Of a stretch of DNA of 64,000 nucleotides, positions 29,906 to 41,743 are shown piece by piece (the stretch's first letter is position 1; the number at the start of each line of letters is the position of its first letter). The notes under the pieces were generated by a model. That model made no database searches. It had not been told where the DNA came from and saw only the letters and a program-made list of their open reading frames with translations. The DNA is taken from the NCBI RefSeq assembly GCF_001758785.1, contig NZ_LROM01000125.1, positions 1 through 64,000 on the forward strand, written 5' to 3'. Made by a program: the position numbers and the translations under genes. Origin of the DNA: Duganella phyllosphaerae. GTDB lineage: Bacteria; Pseudomonadota; Gammaproteobacteria; Burkholderiales; Burkholderiaceae_D.

Positions 29906-31756
29906 ATGCCGTATTCGGTTACAATCGGCGATCCCCGGAATATTCAGACCATGACCTTTTCTCCTCCCGTGCTGCGCAGCGAAAACGAGCGCCTGGCCGC
30001 CTTGCGCGAGCTGTGCCTGCTCGACACCCCGACCGATCCGGCGTTCGACGAGATGACTTTGCTGGCCACGCACGTTTTCGGCACCTCGATGGCGCTCATT
30101 TCGCTGGTGGACGACGGGCGCCAATGGTTCAAGTCGCGTATCGGCATGGCAGTGCGCGAAACGCCGCGCTCGCAGGCATTCTGCGCCTACGCGCTGCACA
30201 GCACCGAGCCGCTGATCGTGCTCGACACGCTGCAGGACATCCGCTTTGCCGACAATCCCCTGGTCACCGGGTCGCCGGGCCTGCGCTTTTACGCCGGCGC
30301 GCCGTTGATCACGAAGGAGGGCCTGTGCCTGGGGACGTTCTGCGTGCTCGACGCCGCGCCGCGCGCCGCTTTCGACGCCGTCCAGGTCACCCAGTTGCGC
30401 CATTTCGCGCGGCTGGCGATGATGCGGATCGAAACCCTGCGCAGCATCGGCTACGCCGATCCGCTCACGCAACTGCCCAACCGCACCCGCTTCCTGGAAG
30501 ACGTGGCGCTGTGGATCAACGATGCGCCGGACGACGGCCGCCGCCTGTTTGCCGTGGCCATCGACGTTTGCGGCCATGGTTACCTGCAGCAGATGCAGTC
30601 GGCATTTGGCGCCGATTACGCCGATGGCTTCCTCATGGCGGCATCCCGGCGCGTGTCGCAAGCACTCGGCCCGGCGCCCGTGTACCGTATCGACAGCACC
30701 GTCATGGCGTGCGTGCTGGCCGCCCGGGACGAGGCGGCGCTCGAGGAGCAGTTGCGCGGTTTGCAGCAGCGTTTCTCGGTGCCGTGCGAGCACCAGGGCA
30801 TTCCGCATGCACCGGCGGTCACGCTGGGCGCCGTGGCGCTGGCCACGCCGGATGAGGTGCCGACGGCCGATACCGCGCGCGTGCTGGGCGCGGCGCTGGC
30901 CCATGCCCGTGCCGCCCATCGTCCCTGGGCCATCTACCACCCGCAACTGGACGCGGCGCAGCAGCGGGCATTCCGCATCCTGGCCGCGATTCCCGGTGCG
31001 CTGGCCGCCGACGACCAGTTGCAATTGCACTACCAGCCGCGCATCGACCTGGCCGATGGTGTGTGCACCGGGGTGGAAGCACTGCTGCGCTGGAACCACC
31101 CCGAGCTGGGGACGATCAGCCCCGGCGAATTCATTCCGCTGGCGGAAAAGACCGCGCTCATCGGCGACATCACGGCATGGGTGGTGCGCGCGGCGCTGGC
31201 GCAGGCGCAGGTCTGGCACGACGCCGGCCTGCGGCTCACCGTGTCGCTCAACGTCTCTGCGCTGGACCTGGCCACCGCCGGTTTTGCCGACCTGCTGGAC
31301 CGCCTGCTCGGCCAAAGCCGGGTGGATCCCGGGCTGATCGAAATCGAGTTCACCGAAAGCGCCGTGGCCGACGATCCGCTGCCGGTCGGGGTGCAGTTGC
31401 GGCGCCTGCGCGCGCTGGGACTGCAGATCGCCATCGACGATTTCGGCACGGGCCATAGCAACTTCAGCTACCTCAAGCAGATTCCTGCCACCATCCTCAA
31501 GCTCGACCAGTCGTTCGTGCGCACGCTGCCCACCGACATGCACGACGTGACGATCCTGTGCGCGATGATACGGCTCGGCCACGAGTTCGGCCACCGCGTG
31601 GTGGCGGAAGGTATCGAGACGGCGCAAGCATACGAACTGCTGGCCAGCTGGGGCTGCGACGAGGGCCAGGGCTACTGGATCGCCCGGCCCATGCCGGCCG
31701 CGCAGGTGGCCGACTGGCTGGCGCCGGCCGCTCAGCGGCTGCGCGCCAGCCGGTAG
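29906..31756 (+). CDS. Cyclic-di-GMP phosphodiesterase, GAF-(degenerate GGDEF)-EAL
   Basis: A soluble 616-residue protein. GAF lies at about residues 20-175 (the QWFKSRIGM and FYAGAPLITKEG segments mark this subtype). A GGDEF-like domain lies at about 180-340, in which the signature is replaced (RIDSTVMACVL), so it should not make cyclic-di-GMP. The EAL domain spans about 350-610 with E391 (EALLRW), SLNVSA, EFTES, DDFGTGHSN and LKLDQSFV. All the catalytic metal-binding motifs are kept, so hydrolysis is expected. The GAF domain probably gates it. ATG at 29906 has GGGAA ahead; 29951 is an alternative. The end overlaps the convergent MFS gene by 25 bases. Confidence 0.87.
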   Translation: MPYSVTIGDPRNIQTMTFSPPVLRSENERLAALRELCLLDTPTDPAFDEMTLLATHVFGTSMALISLVDDGRQWFKSRIGMAVRETPRSQAFCAYALHSTEPLIVLDTLQDIRFADNPLVTGSPGLRFYAGAPLITKEGLCLGTFCVLDAAPRAAFDAVQVTQLRHFARLAMMRIETLRSIGYADPLTQLPNRTRFLEDVALWINDAPDDGRRLFAVAIDVCGHGYLQQMQSAFGADYADGFLMAASRRVSQALGPAPVYRIDSTVMACVLAARDEAALEEQLRGLQQRFSVPCEHQGIPHAPAVTLGAVALATPDEVPTADTARVLGAALAHARAAHRPWAIYHPQLDAAQQRAFRILAAIPGALAADDQLQLHYQPRIDLADGVCTGVEALLRWNHPELGTISPGEFIPLAEKTALIGDITAWVVRAALAQAQVWHDAGLRLTVSLNVSALDLATAGFADLLDRLLGQSRVDPGLIEIEFTESAVADDPLPVGVQLRRLRALGLQIAIDDFGTGHSNFSYLKQIPATILKLDQSFVRTLPTDMHDVTILCAMIRLGHEFGHRVVAEGIETAQAYELLASWGCDEGQGYWIARPMPAAQVADWLAPAAQRLRASR

Positions 31757-32928
31757 TCATGCCAGAGCGCGGCGCCGGCCATCAGCCCAAGCGCAGCCCC
31801 CGCCACGCACACGCCGCGCCAGCCGGCCAACTGCCAGGCCAGCGATCCCAGCGCCGAGCCGGTTGCCGCACCAGCGAAATAGCCGGTCATGTACACCGCG
31901 TTGATGCGCGAGCGCGCCTGCGGATCGAGCTGGTAAATCACGCCCTGGTTGCCGATATGGACGCCGGCGAGCGCGATGTCGATCAGCAGGGTGCCCACCA
32001 AAATCCATGGCAGGCTGGCCAGGCCAAGGCGCAGCGCACCCCAGCTCACCAGCAACAGCAGCAGGCAAGCGGCCGACGTGGCCAGTCCCCAGCCCTTGTC
32101 GTTCAGGCGCCCGGCCACGCTGGCCATCATGGCGCCGGCCACGCCCAGCAGGCCGACCAGGCCGATCTGGCTGTCGCCGAGCGCAAAACCGGGCCCGGAC
32201 AGCAGCAGCGTGGTGGACGACAGCACCACGCTGACCGAGGCAAACGTCAGCGCCCCGACCAAGGTGCGGCTGCGCAGGCGCGGATGGCGCGCCGCCAGCG
32301 CCAGCAGCGACCGTAATACCTGGCCATAGCTCATCGAAACCGGGTTGCGCGAGGCGGGCAGCACGTACCACAGCGCCAGCGCCAGGGCCACCATCATGCA
32401 CCCCGCCGCACGGTACACGGTGTGCCAGCCACCGAGGTCCGACAGCAGTCCGGCCGCGCTGCGCGCCAGCAGAATGCCGCTGAGCAGGCCGCTCATCACC
32501 AGCCCCACGGCGCGGCCGCTGCGCTGCGGCGCGGACAGGGTGGCCGCCATTGGCACCAGCGTTTGCGCAGCCACCGAGAACAGCCCGGTCAGCACGGTAC
32601 CGATCACCAGCATGGAAAAACTGGCGGCGTAGCCGCTGATGAACAGGCCGGCGGCGGCCAGCAGCATCAGGCCGCTGGCCAGGCTGCGGCGTTCGAGCTT
32701 GTCGCCAAGCGGCACGAACAGCAGCAGGCCCAGCGCGTACGCCAGTTGCGACACGGTGACCGTGAGCGCGGCAGTGGCGTCGGTGACGTTCAGCGCCACT
32801 GCGATCGAGTGCAGCAGCGGCTGGTTGAAATAGTTGCTGCCGGCGCAAAGGCCGGTGGCCACGGCCATCAGCAGCAGGACCGGCGTGGTGAGGGTGGCGG
32901 CAGGGGTGATGGTCTGGGAGGCGTGCAT
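31732..32928 (-). CDS. MFS transporter, probable drug/metabolite exporter
   Basis: This is an inner-membrane protein of 398 residues with 12 predicted membrane helices. The N-half motif A region is present (LLFVPLGDKLERRSLA) and the first loop has CAGSNYFNQPLL, typical of the YgaY/YtbD-like exporters. It overlaps the EAL gene end by 25 bases and stands alone. Substrate unknown. Confidence 0.85.
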   Translation of the reverse strand: MHASQTITPAATLTTPVLLLMAVATGLCAGSNYFNQPLLHSIAVALNVTDATAALTVTVSQLAYALGLLLFVPLGDKLERRSLASGLMLLAAAGLFISGYAASFSMLVIGTVLTGLFSVAAQTLVPMAATLSAPQRSGRAVGLVMSGLLSGILLARSAAGLLSDLGGWHTVYRAAGCMMVALALALWYVLPASRNPVSMSYGQVLRSLLALAARHPRLRSRTLVGALTFASVSVVLSSTTLLLSGPGFALGDSQIGLVGLLGVAGAMMASVAGRLNDKGWGLATSAACLLLLLVSWGALRLGLASLPWILVGTLLIDIALAGVHIGNQGVIYQLDPQARSRINAVYMTGYFAGAATGSALGSLAWQLAGWRGVCVAGAALGLMAGAALWHDYRLARSR

Positions 32929-33062
32929 GCGGACATCTCGGTAAAAGCGATGGCTGTACTATAGAACCTCAACTTAACATGAGGTCAAGGGAGGGTTTGG
33001 CATTTAACTAATTTCCTGGGCCGTCGCCTGTTACCGGTACAGATCAATTGCGGGAGAACTCC

Positions 33063-33716
33063 ATGCTGTCGTCACCGTTGTACCGGGCCGGCCAGGCTGC
33101 CGAAGCCAGAGGCGAGCCGCTCGCGGCGGGCGGCGACACCGCCAGCCGCCTGCAAGCGCAGGCGCTGGCCGCACTGGCCAAGCTCAAGCAAAAGCAGGCC
33201 GACCAGGCCCGCGAACGCGCCGACGTGGTCCGCGCTTTGCGCACGGCTGCCGCGCAAGCGGCCAAGGCGGCCGCGCGCGAACGCATCGAGATGATCAAGA
33301 AGCGCATCAAGGAGTTGTTGCACCTGCTGGCGATGTTCGGCGGCAGCGGCGCCAGGGGCACGCTGCAGGAACTCAGGCAACTGTCCGGCCAACTGAGGGA
33401 AGCCGCCGCCGTGCTGCGCGCGGGCGACGGCGCGCCTGCGGCAGAAGAGGGCGGCGCGGCCGCTGCACCAGCGGCTGCTCCGTCAGCACCAGCGGCAGTG
33501 CCTGCATCGACCGGCGACGACCACGCCGAAGGCCGCGCCGCCTACGCCGACCAGCAACAGGCGGCCGAGGCCGAATCAGGCGACCCGCTGAAACACCACC
33601 ACAATCCCCAGGACACCGAACGCGAGTCGGACGAACGCCTGATCGATGCCGTGCAAAAGCTGCTGCGCTCGGTAACGGCCATGGCCGAATCCCAGGCCAA
33701 GAAACAAGCCGCCTAA
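33063..33716 (+). CDS. Alanine-rich coiled-coil protein of unknown function
   Basis: I do not recognise a family. The 217-residue product has a long, strongly charged helical segment (about residues 28-85: LQAQALAALAKLKQKQADQA, later IEMIKKRIKELLHLLAMFGG). A low-complexity Ala/Pro linker follows at about 118-150, then an acidic, Gln/Glu-rich tail with HHH. There is no signal peptide, so it is probably cytoplasmic. ATG at 33063 follows GGGAGA. The gene is single, bounded by an MFS gene and a REPIN-like repeat. A structural or scaffold role is only a guess. Confidence 0.6.
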   Translation: MLSSPLYRAGQAAEARGEPLAAGGDTASRLQAQALAALAKLKQKQADQARERADVVRALRTAAAQAAKAAARERIEMIKKRIKELLHLLAMFGGSGARGTLQELRQLSGQLREAAAVLRAGDGAPAAEEGGAAAAPAAAPSAPAAVPASTGDDHAEGRAAYADQQQAAEAESGDPLKHHHNPQDTERESDERLIDAVQKLLRSVTAMAESQAKKQAA

Positions 33717-33722
33717 AGTTCA

Positions 33723-33817
33723 GGGTCAGTGCCGACATCTGGACACGAACTCGGCACTAACAAGCGACCGTAACATGCGCAATAAGTTCAAAAATGTCCG
33801 AATGTCGGCACTGACCC
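33723..33817. repeat. REPIN-like pair of inverted REP sequences
   Basis: Arms at 33723-33745 and 33795-33817 match as inverted copies over 23 bases with a two-base difference (GGGTCAGTGCCGACAT, two variable bases, GGACA). The left arm also pairs with TCGGCACTAAC at 33751-33761 to make its own hairpin. It lies exactly between the stops of two convergent genes, the usual home of REP elements mobilised by RAYT transposases. No transposase gene is in the window. It may also serve as a bidirectional terminator. Confidence 0.6.
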
Positions 33818-33823
33818 CGAAGG

Positions 33824-35239
33824 TTAGTTGAGGGCGGCTTCGGCGATTTGGGCGGCGGCGAACAGGCGCGCTTCGGCGCCGGGGGCGCACAGCAGCGAGA
33901 TGCTGGGGACCAGGCCGGTGGCCGGGTCGCGGTACTTCCAGGCTGGCACCGCGATTGCCGGCAGGTCCAGGTAGTTGCCCATGGTGTGGGCGGTGAACAG
34001 GCCGTTGACGCCCGGTTTCAACGACTGCCGGTTCATCTTGCCATGGTGCGGCGCCAGCAAGCCCAGGGTGGGCAGGACCACCACGCCGTCCGCGCCCAGC
34101 ATGGCGTGGTAGCGGGCGCGCGCGCTGGCGTAGTTTGTGGCGATGCGCGTGACCGTGGACTGGCGGCGCGGTTTCATCAGCGGCGCGATCAGCATCCACG
34201 TCAGCAGGCCGTTGTCGATGGTGGGGCGGCGCAGCAGTTGCGCCGCCAGTTCGCGCCAGGGCGAGAAGGGCGCCGCTTCCTTTGTGGTCAGCAGCCGGAT
34301 CCAGGTATCGTAGAAGTCGTCGAGGATGATTTTCGGGATTTGCAGGAACAGGTGGCGCACGTCCGAAAAATCCTGCGCTTCTTCGCGGTAGCCGCCAGCC
34401 ACCAGGGCCGCTCTCGCCGCCGCCAAGGCCTGGCCGATGCAGGCATCCCGTATCGTCAGCGGAAAGCCGCCCGGCACCACCAGCCGGCCACCGGCCGCGC
34501 CGCCAGCGATGTCGCCACCGGCGGCAAGCGGCTGTCGCGCGATCACGTTGTACACCAGGCGGGCGTCGCGCACGCTGCGCGTGATCGGCCCCAGGCCCAG
34601 CCAGGTGCGGGTATTGCCGGTCACCTGTGGCCAGGTGCCGGCGCCATCGACCGCTGCCGAATGCGGCTTGAAGCCCACCACGCCGCAGAACGCGGCCGGG
34701 ATCCGGATCGAGCCGAGGATGTCCGACCCCACGCCAAAGACCGAGCTGTTCGACCCCACCAGCGCGCCTTCGCCGCCGCTCGAACCGCCGGCCACCCGGT
34801 CTGGCGCCAGCGGGTTGTTGGTGCGCCCGTAGCGGGGATTGGTCGATTCGGCCGTCATCGCCAGTTCCGGCACATTGCTGCGGGCGATCACCACCGCGCC
34901 GGCAGCTTTCAAACGGCGCACGATCTCGGCATCGTGCGTGTGCGGTTCGGGCGCCATCCGCTGCGAGCCGGCCGTCACCTGCTGGCCGGCCAGACCAAAA
35001 GTCTCCTTCACGCTGCACGGCAGGCCAAACAGTGGCAGCGAATGGTCGCCTTCGCGATCGAGCCGCCGCGCCTCGGCCAGCGCCTGTTCGTGAAAGATGC
35101 TGGTGGCGGCGTTCAGGCGTGGCTGCTCGCGCGCCAGCGTTTGCAGGTGCTGGCCAACCAGCTGTTCGGCGGTGAGGGCGCCCTGGCGCAGTTGTTCCAG
35201 CAGGCTGACGGCGTCGGGTGCTCGGCGCGATGGGGTCAT
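33824..35239 (-). CDS. Amidase-signature family hydrolase
   Basis: This is a 471-residue amidase-signature enzyme that hydrolyses carboxamides, or related esters and ureas, with a Ser-cisSer-Lys triad: K78 (SVKETF), the Ser of GGSSGG at 153-154, and S177 (GSDILGSIRIPA). The canonical GG before S177 is LG here. There is no signal peptide. ATG at 35239 overlaps the stop of the upstream sensor kinase by four bases (ATGA), placing the enzyme as the third gene of a regulator-kinase-amidase operon, which is unusual. It is not GatA: no gatB or gatC is near. Substrate unknown. Confidence 0.83.
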   Translation of the reverse strand: MTPSRRAPDAVSLLEQLRQGALTAEQLVGQHLQTLAREQPRLNAATSIFHEQALAEARRLDREGDHSLPLFGLPCSVKETFGLAGQQVTAGSQRMAPEPHTHDAEIVRRLKAAGAVVIARSNVPELAMTAESTNPRYGRTNNPLAPDRVAGGSSGGEGALVGSNSSVFGVGSDILGSIRIPAAFCGVVGFKPHSAAVDGAGTWPQVTGNTRTWLGLGPITRSVRDARLVYNVIARQPLAAGGDIAGGAAGGRLVVPGGFPLTIRDACIGQALAAARAALVAGGYREEAQDFSDVRHLFLQIPKIILDDFYDTWIRLLTTKEAAPFSPWRELAAQLLRRPTIDNGLLTWMLIAPLMKPRRQSTVTRIATNYASARARYHAMLGADGVVVLPTLGLLAPHHGKMNRQSLKPGVNGLFTAHTMGNYLDLPAIAVPAWKYRDPATGLVPSISLLCAPGAEARLFAAAQIAEAALN

Positions 35240-36642
35240 GGTGTCTCTTGTAATTGTTGAAGTTGGACGGTGAACAGCGCGCCGCCACCGGGGCGGTTGG
35301 CGGCCGTGATCCTGCCGCCTGCCGCGCGCATGATGGACTGCGACAGCGCCAGGCCCAGGCCCACCCCGGCTACTTCACTGGCACGTGCGCCCGTGCCGCG
35401 GAAGAAGCGGTCGAATACATAGGGCAGCTCGGCGTCCGCAATGCCTGGGCCCTGGTCGGCCACGGTGAGCAGTATCGTGCCTTCGCCCTGTGCCAGGCCG
35501 ACCTCGATGCGCCCGCCCGGCGGCGAGAACTTCAGGGCGTTTTCCAGCAGGTTGCGCAGCACCAGTCCCAGCGCCGCCTGCTCCACCTGCACATCCCCGG
35601 GCAAGTCACCGGCATCAACGAGTTCGATGCCGCGCTCGCGCGCCGGCGCCGCCATGCGCGCGACGGTGTCGCGCACCAGGTCCGTCAAAGACACCGGCTG
35701 GCCGGGGCCGCGCTCCTGGCCGGCGTCGATTCGCGCCAGCATCAGGAGTTCTTCCACCAGCGTGGTCAGGCGCTCCACCTCGTCCAGGCACGAGCGCAGG
35801 GCCGCGACGTAGTCGCCGCTCTCGCGCGGACGGCGCAGCGTGATCTCGATCTCGGCGCGCAGGCGCGAGAGCGGCGAGCGCAGTTCGTGCGAGGCGTCGG
35901 CGGTAAAGCGGCGCTGGGTTTCGAACGCCCCTTCGATCCGCTCGAGCATGGCGTTCAGGGTGGTGACCAGGTGGCCGATTTCGTCGTCGCCGCCAGGGTG
36001 CGGCAGGCGTCGGTCCAGGTGGTTGTCCTCGATGCGGCCGGCCTGCTCGACGATGTTCTCGATCGCCACGAACAGCTTGCGCGACAGCCGCGCGCCGGCC
36101 CAGCCCAGCGCCGCCATCAGCGCTACCGCCATGGCGCCGAACAGCAGCGCCGCCGAGCGCAGCGTGCTGTTGGCGTCGTCGAGCGAGCCGGCCACCTGCA
36201 CGGCGTACAGCTGGCCTTTGACGCGCGCCGGCACCGATACCATGCGCAGCGGTTCCTCGCTGGTGTCGGGCAGGGTCTCGAACACGGTGCGGCCAGCCGC
36301 CAGCTGGTCGAGCAGCTGCGACGACGCCGGCAAATCCTCGGTGCCCAGGTTGCTGCTGCGCGCCAGGATCCAGCCCTGCTTGTCGATGATCTGCACCAGC
36401 CGGTCGAGCCGCGTGAGCGAGGGCGGGGCGCTGCCTTGCGGCGCTTCGTGCACGCGTATCACCGTGCCATCGCTGTCGCTCAGCATCGCCGCCTCGGCTT
36501 CGGCCAGGGCCAGCAGGGCGGTATCGAGCTGGCGGTTGACCGACTGCGACAACACCCACCAGCCGGCGCCCGCCGTGGCGCCCACGGCGGCCAGGATGGC
36601 CAGCAGGTGGACCGCGATCAGGCGTTGGCGCAGGCTAAGCAT
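35236..36642 (-). CDS. Two-component sensor histidine kinase, heavy-metal type
   Basis: Inner-membrane kinase of 468 residues. Transmembrane helix 1 is at about 10-32, a periplasmic region at about 33-160, transmembrane helix 2 at about 165-185 and HAMP at about 187-240. HisKA carries DASHELRSPLSR and the ATPase domain includes ADQGPGI and GVGLGLALSQSIMRAAGG. The family resembles CzcS/CusS/PcoS sensors. It overlaps the regulator gene by eight bases upstream and the amidase by four downstream. A metal efflux operon (37438 onward) is transcribed divergently, so a metal signal is likely. Confidence 0.85.
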   Translation of the reverse strand: MLSLRQRLIAVHLLAILAAVGATAGAGWWVLSQSVNRQLDTALLALAEAEAAMLSDSDGTVIRVHEAPQGSAPPSLTRLDRLVQIIDKQGWILARSSNLGTEDLPASSQLLDQLAAGRTVFETLPDTSEEPLRMVSVPARVKGQLYAVQVAGSLDDANSTLRSAALLFGAMAVALMAALGWAGARLSRKLFVAIENIVEQAGRIEDNHLDRRLPHPGGDDEIGHLVTTLNAMLERIEGAFETQRRFTADASHELRSPLSRLRAEIEITLRRPRESGDYVAALRSCLDEVERLTTLVEELLMLARIDAGQERGPGQPVSLTDLVRDTVARMAAPARERGIELVDAGDLPGDVQVEQAALGLVLRNLLENALKFSPPGGRIEVGLAQGEGTILLTVADQGPGIADAELPYVFDRFFRGTGARASEVAGVGLGLALSQSIMRAAGGRITAANRPGGGALFTVQLQQLQETP

Positions 36643-37315
36643 GGTCAGGCTCAGACGGCGGTCCGAGCCGGAAGCCGCGTCCGCGCACGGTCTCGATCAG
36701 CGGCGCCGCAGCGGGGGGATCGACCTTGCGGCGCAGGTTCTTGATGTGGACGTCGATCAGGTTGTCGATGGCAATCAGGTCCGCGTGCCACACCTGCTCC
36801 GCCAGTTGCAGGCGGGTGACGACGCTGCCGGCATGGCGCATCAGCAGGTCGAGCAGGGCGTATTCCTTGGCGGTGAGGGCGAAGCTGCTGCCGCCGCGCG
36901 TGGCGGTGCGGGTACGGGCGTCGAGCGCCAGGTCTGCCACCTTGAGCAATGCCGGCTGGGCGCGGTCGAAGCGGCGCAGCAGCGCGCGCACCCGCGCCAG
37001 CAGCTCGTCGAACACGAACGGTTTGGTCAAATAATCATCAGCGCCGGTGTTCAGGCCCAGGATGCGGTCGGCCACGGCATCGCGCGCGGTGAGCATCAGC
37101 ACCGGCAGTTGGTGGCCGGACTGCCGCCATTCGGCGCACAGGGTCACGCCGTCTTTGCCCGGCATCATCCAGTCGAGGATGGCCAGGTCGAAGCCGGCCG
37201 GCATGGCCGCTTCGTGGGCGCCATGCGCGACCTGCACCTGGAAGCCTTCTTCCTCGAGGCCGCGCGCCAGTAGCCGCGCCGCTTTGTGATCGTCTTCTAC
37301 CAACAGGATGTGCAT
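36635..37315 (-). CDS. OmpR-family response regulator, CzcR/CusR-like
   Basis: Receiver at residues 1-115 (acidic pocket EDD, phospho-Asp in LAILDWMMPG, Lys in YLTKPF) and a winged-helix domain at about 125-220 ending in ETVRGRGFRLG. It is the first gene of the regulator-kinase-amidase operon and lies divergently from the heavy-metal efflux operon with 122 bases between. It probably activates that operon when the partner kinase senses metal. That wiring is inferred from gene order. Confidence 0.87.
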   Translation of the reverse strand: MHILLVEDDHKAARLLARGLEEEGFQVQVAHGAHEAAMPAGFDLAILDWMMPGKDGVTLCAEWRQSGHQLPVLMLTARDAVADRILGLNTGADDYLTKPFVFDELLARVRALLRRFDRAQPALLKVADLALDARTRTATRGGSSFALTAKEYALLDLLMRHAGSVVTRLQLAEQVWHADLIAIDNLIDVHIKNLRRKVDPPAAAPLIETVRGRGFRLGPPSEPDHA

Positions 37316-37437
37316 GAATGTCCTCGACCGGGAACCCGAGTATAACAGCGCCGGTACGCAGGAATCCTGAAGAAGTATTCAGGATGCGGTGCAGCATAAA
37401 TTCGTACCATGGCGGCTGTAGCTTCAGGAGAACCGCC

Positions 37438-38638
37438 ATGAAAAAAATCACCCAATCTTCCAGCGACCGCCGCTGGACCCGTTTCATTCCCGGCCCGCTG
37501 CTGCTGGCCGCCCTCATCGCCGTCGGCCTGATCGCCTGGGGCGCGCATGGGATGCACGCGATGCAGGCGGCCAATGCCGCCAATGCCACCAATGCCGCCA
37601 ACTCCTCCTCGCCGACAGGGCCGGCGCCGGCGCTGCAGCACGAAGGCGAAGCGATCGTCGTGCCGGCCACCTCGCCGCTGCGCCGGACCCTGGCCGTGGC
37701 GCCAGTGGTCTCACAAAGCCTGGCGGCGCCATTCGTGTTGCCGGCGGCGGTGGAAGCCGATCCCGCCCGGCTGGTAAAAATCACCACGCCGATGGCCGGC
37801 CGCGTGGTCAGCCTGAACAAGCAGCTGGGCGATGCCGTCAAAGCCGGCGAGATCCTGTTCGTGATCGACGCCCCCGACTTTGCCCAGGCCGGCGCCGACG
37901 TGGCCCGCGCGCAGGCGGCGCTCACGCTGGCAGCGGGCAACCTCGAACGCCAGCAGGCGCTCGACCACGAGCAGCTGACTGCCCGCCGCGACCTGGAACA
38001 GGCGCAAAGCGACTACGCGCAAGCGGTCAGCGAGGCCGCCCGCGCTGCCGCCAGGTTGCGCCAGAGTGGCGCACTCGCCAGCAGCAACATGAAAAACGGC
38101 ACGCTGGCGGTGCGCGCACCGTTCGCCGGCCGCGTGGTGGAATTGTCCGCCGCGCGCGGCATGTACTGGAACGACGCCACCGCGCCATTGATGACGGTGG
38201 CCGACCTGTCGCAGGTGTTCGTCGCCATCAACGCGCAGGAAAAAGACCTGGCGCAGGTCTATGCCGGCCAGGCCGCCACCATCCGCCTCGACGCCTATCC
38301 CGAGCCGTTGCAGGGCACCGTGCGCTACGTGGGCGAAATGCTCGATCCCGATACCCGCACCGTCAAGCTGCGGGTGCCGTTCGAGAACCGCGACGGCCGC
38401 CTGAAACCCGGCATGTTCGCCACCGCCACTTTGAGCGCGCGCGCGCGTCCGGCCATCCTGGTGCCGTTGACCGCCGTGGTGCAGGGCGGTTTTGCCAGCC
38501 GCGTGTTCGTGGAAACGGCTCCGTGGCGCTTTACGTCGCGCGAAGTGAAGCTGGGCGCGCAGGTGGGCGACCAGGTGGAAGTGCAGTCCGGCCTGGCTGC
38601 TGGCACCCGCATCGTGGTCAAGGATGGAGTGCTGCTCA

Positions 38639-38646
<8 letters not shown>
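37438..38646 (+). CDS. Heavy-metal RND efflux adaptor, CzcB-like
   Basis: This is the periplasmic membrane-fusion subunit, 402 residues. It has an N-terminal membrane anchor/signal (LLLAALIAVGLIAWGAHGMH), an Ala/Asn-rich spacer (NAANATNAANSS), a barrel-sandwich lipoyl domain (AGRVVSLNKQLGDAVKAGEI), a helical hairpin and a beta-barrel domain (RYVGEMLDPDTRTVKLRV). ATG at 37438 has CAGGAG ahead; the frame is open from 37318 without a good start. Its stop overlaps the permease start. First gene of the czc-like operon. Confidence 0.87.

Positions 38647-41739
<3,093 letters not shown>

Positions 41740-41743
<4 letters not shown>

Noticed and set aside
28223..31627. Single 1134-residue open frame on the minus strand
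   Set aside because: Only the last 510 residues (from 29755) are real, with ribosome-binding site and signal peptide; the rest is antisense to the EAL gene.
33824..35239. GatA subunit of amidotransferase
   Set aside because: No gatB or gatC adjacent and operon context with a two-component system; generic amidase-signature enzyme is safer.
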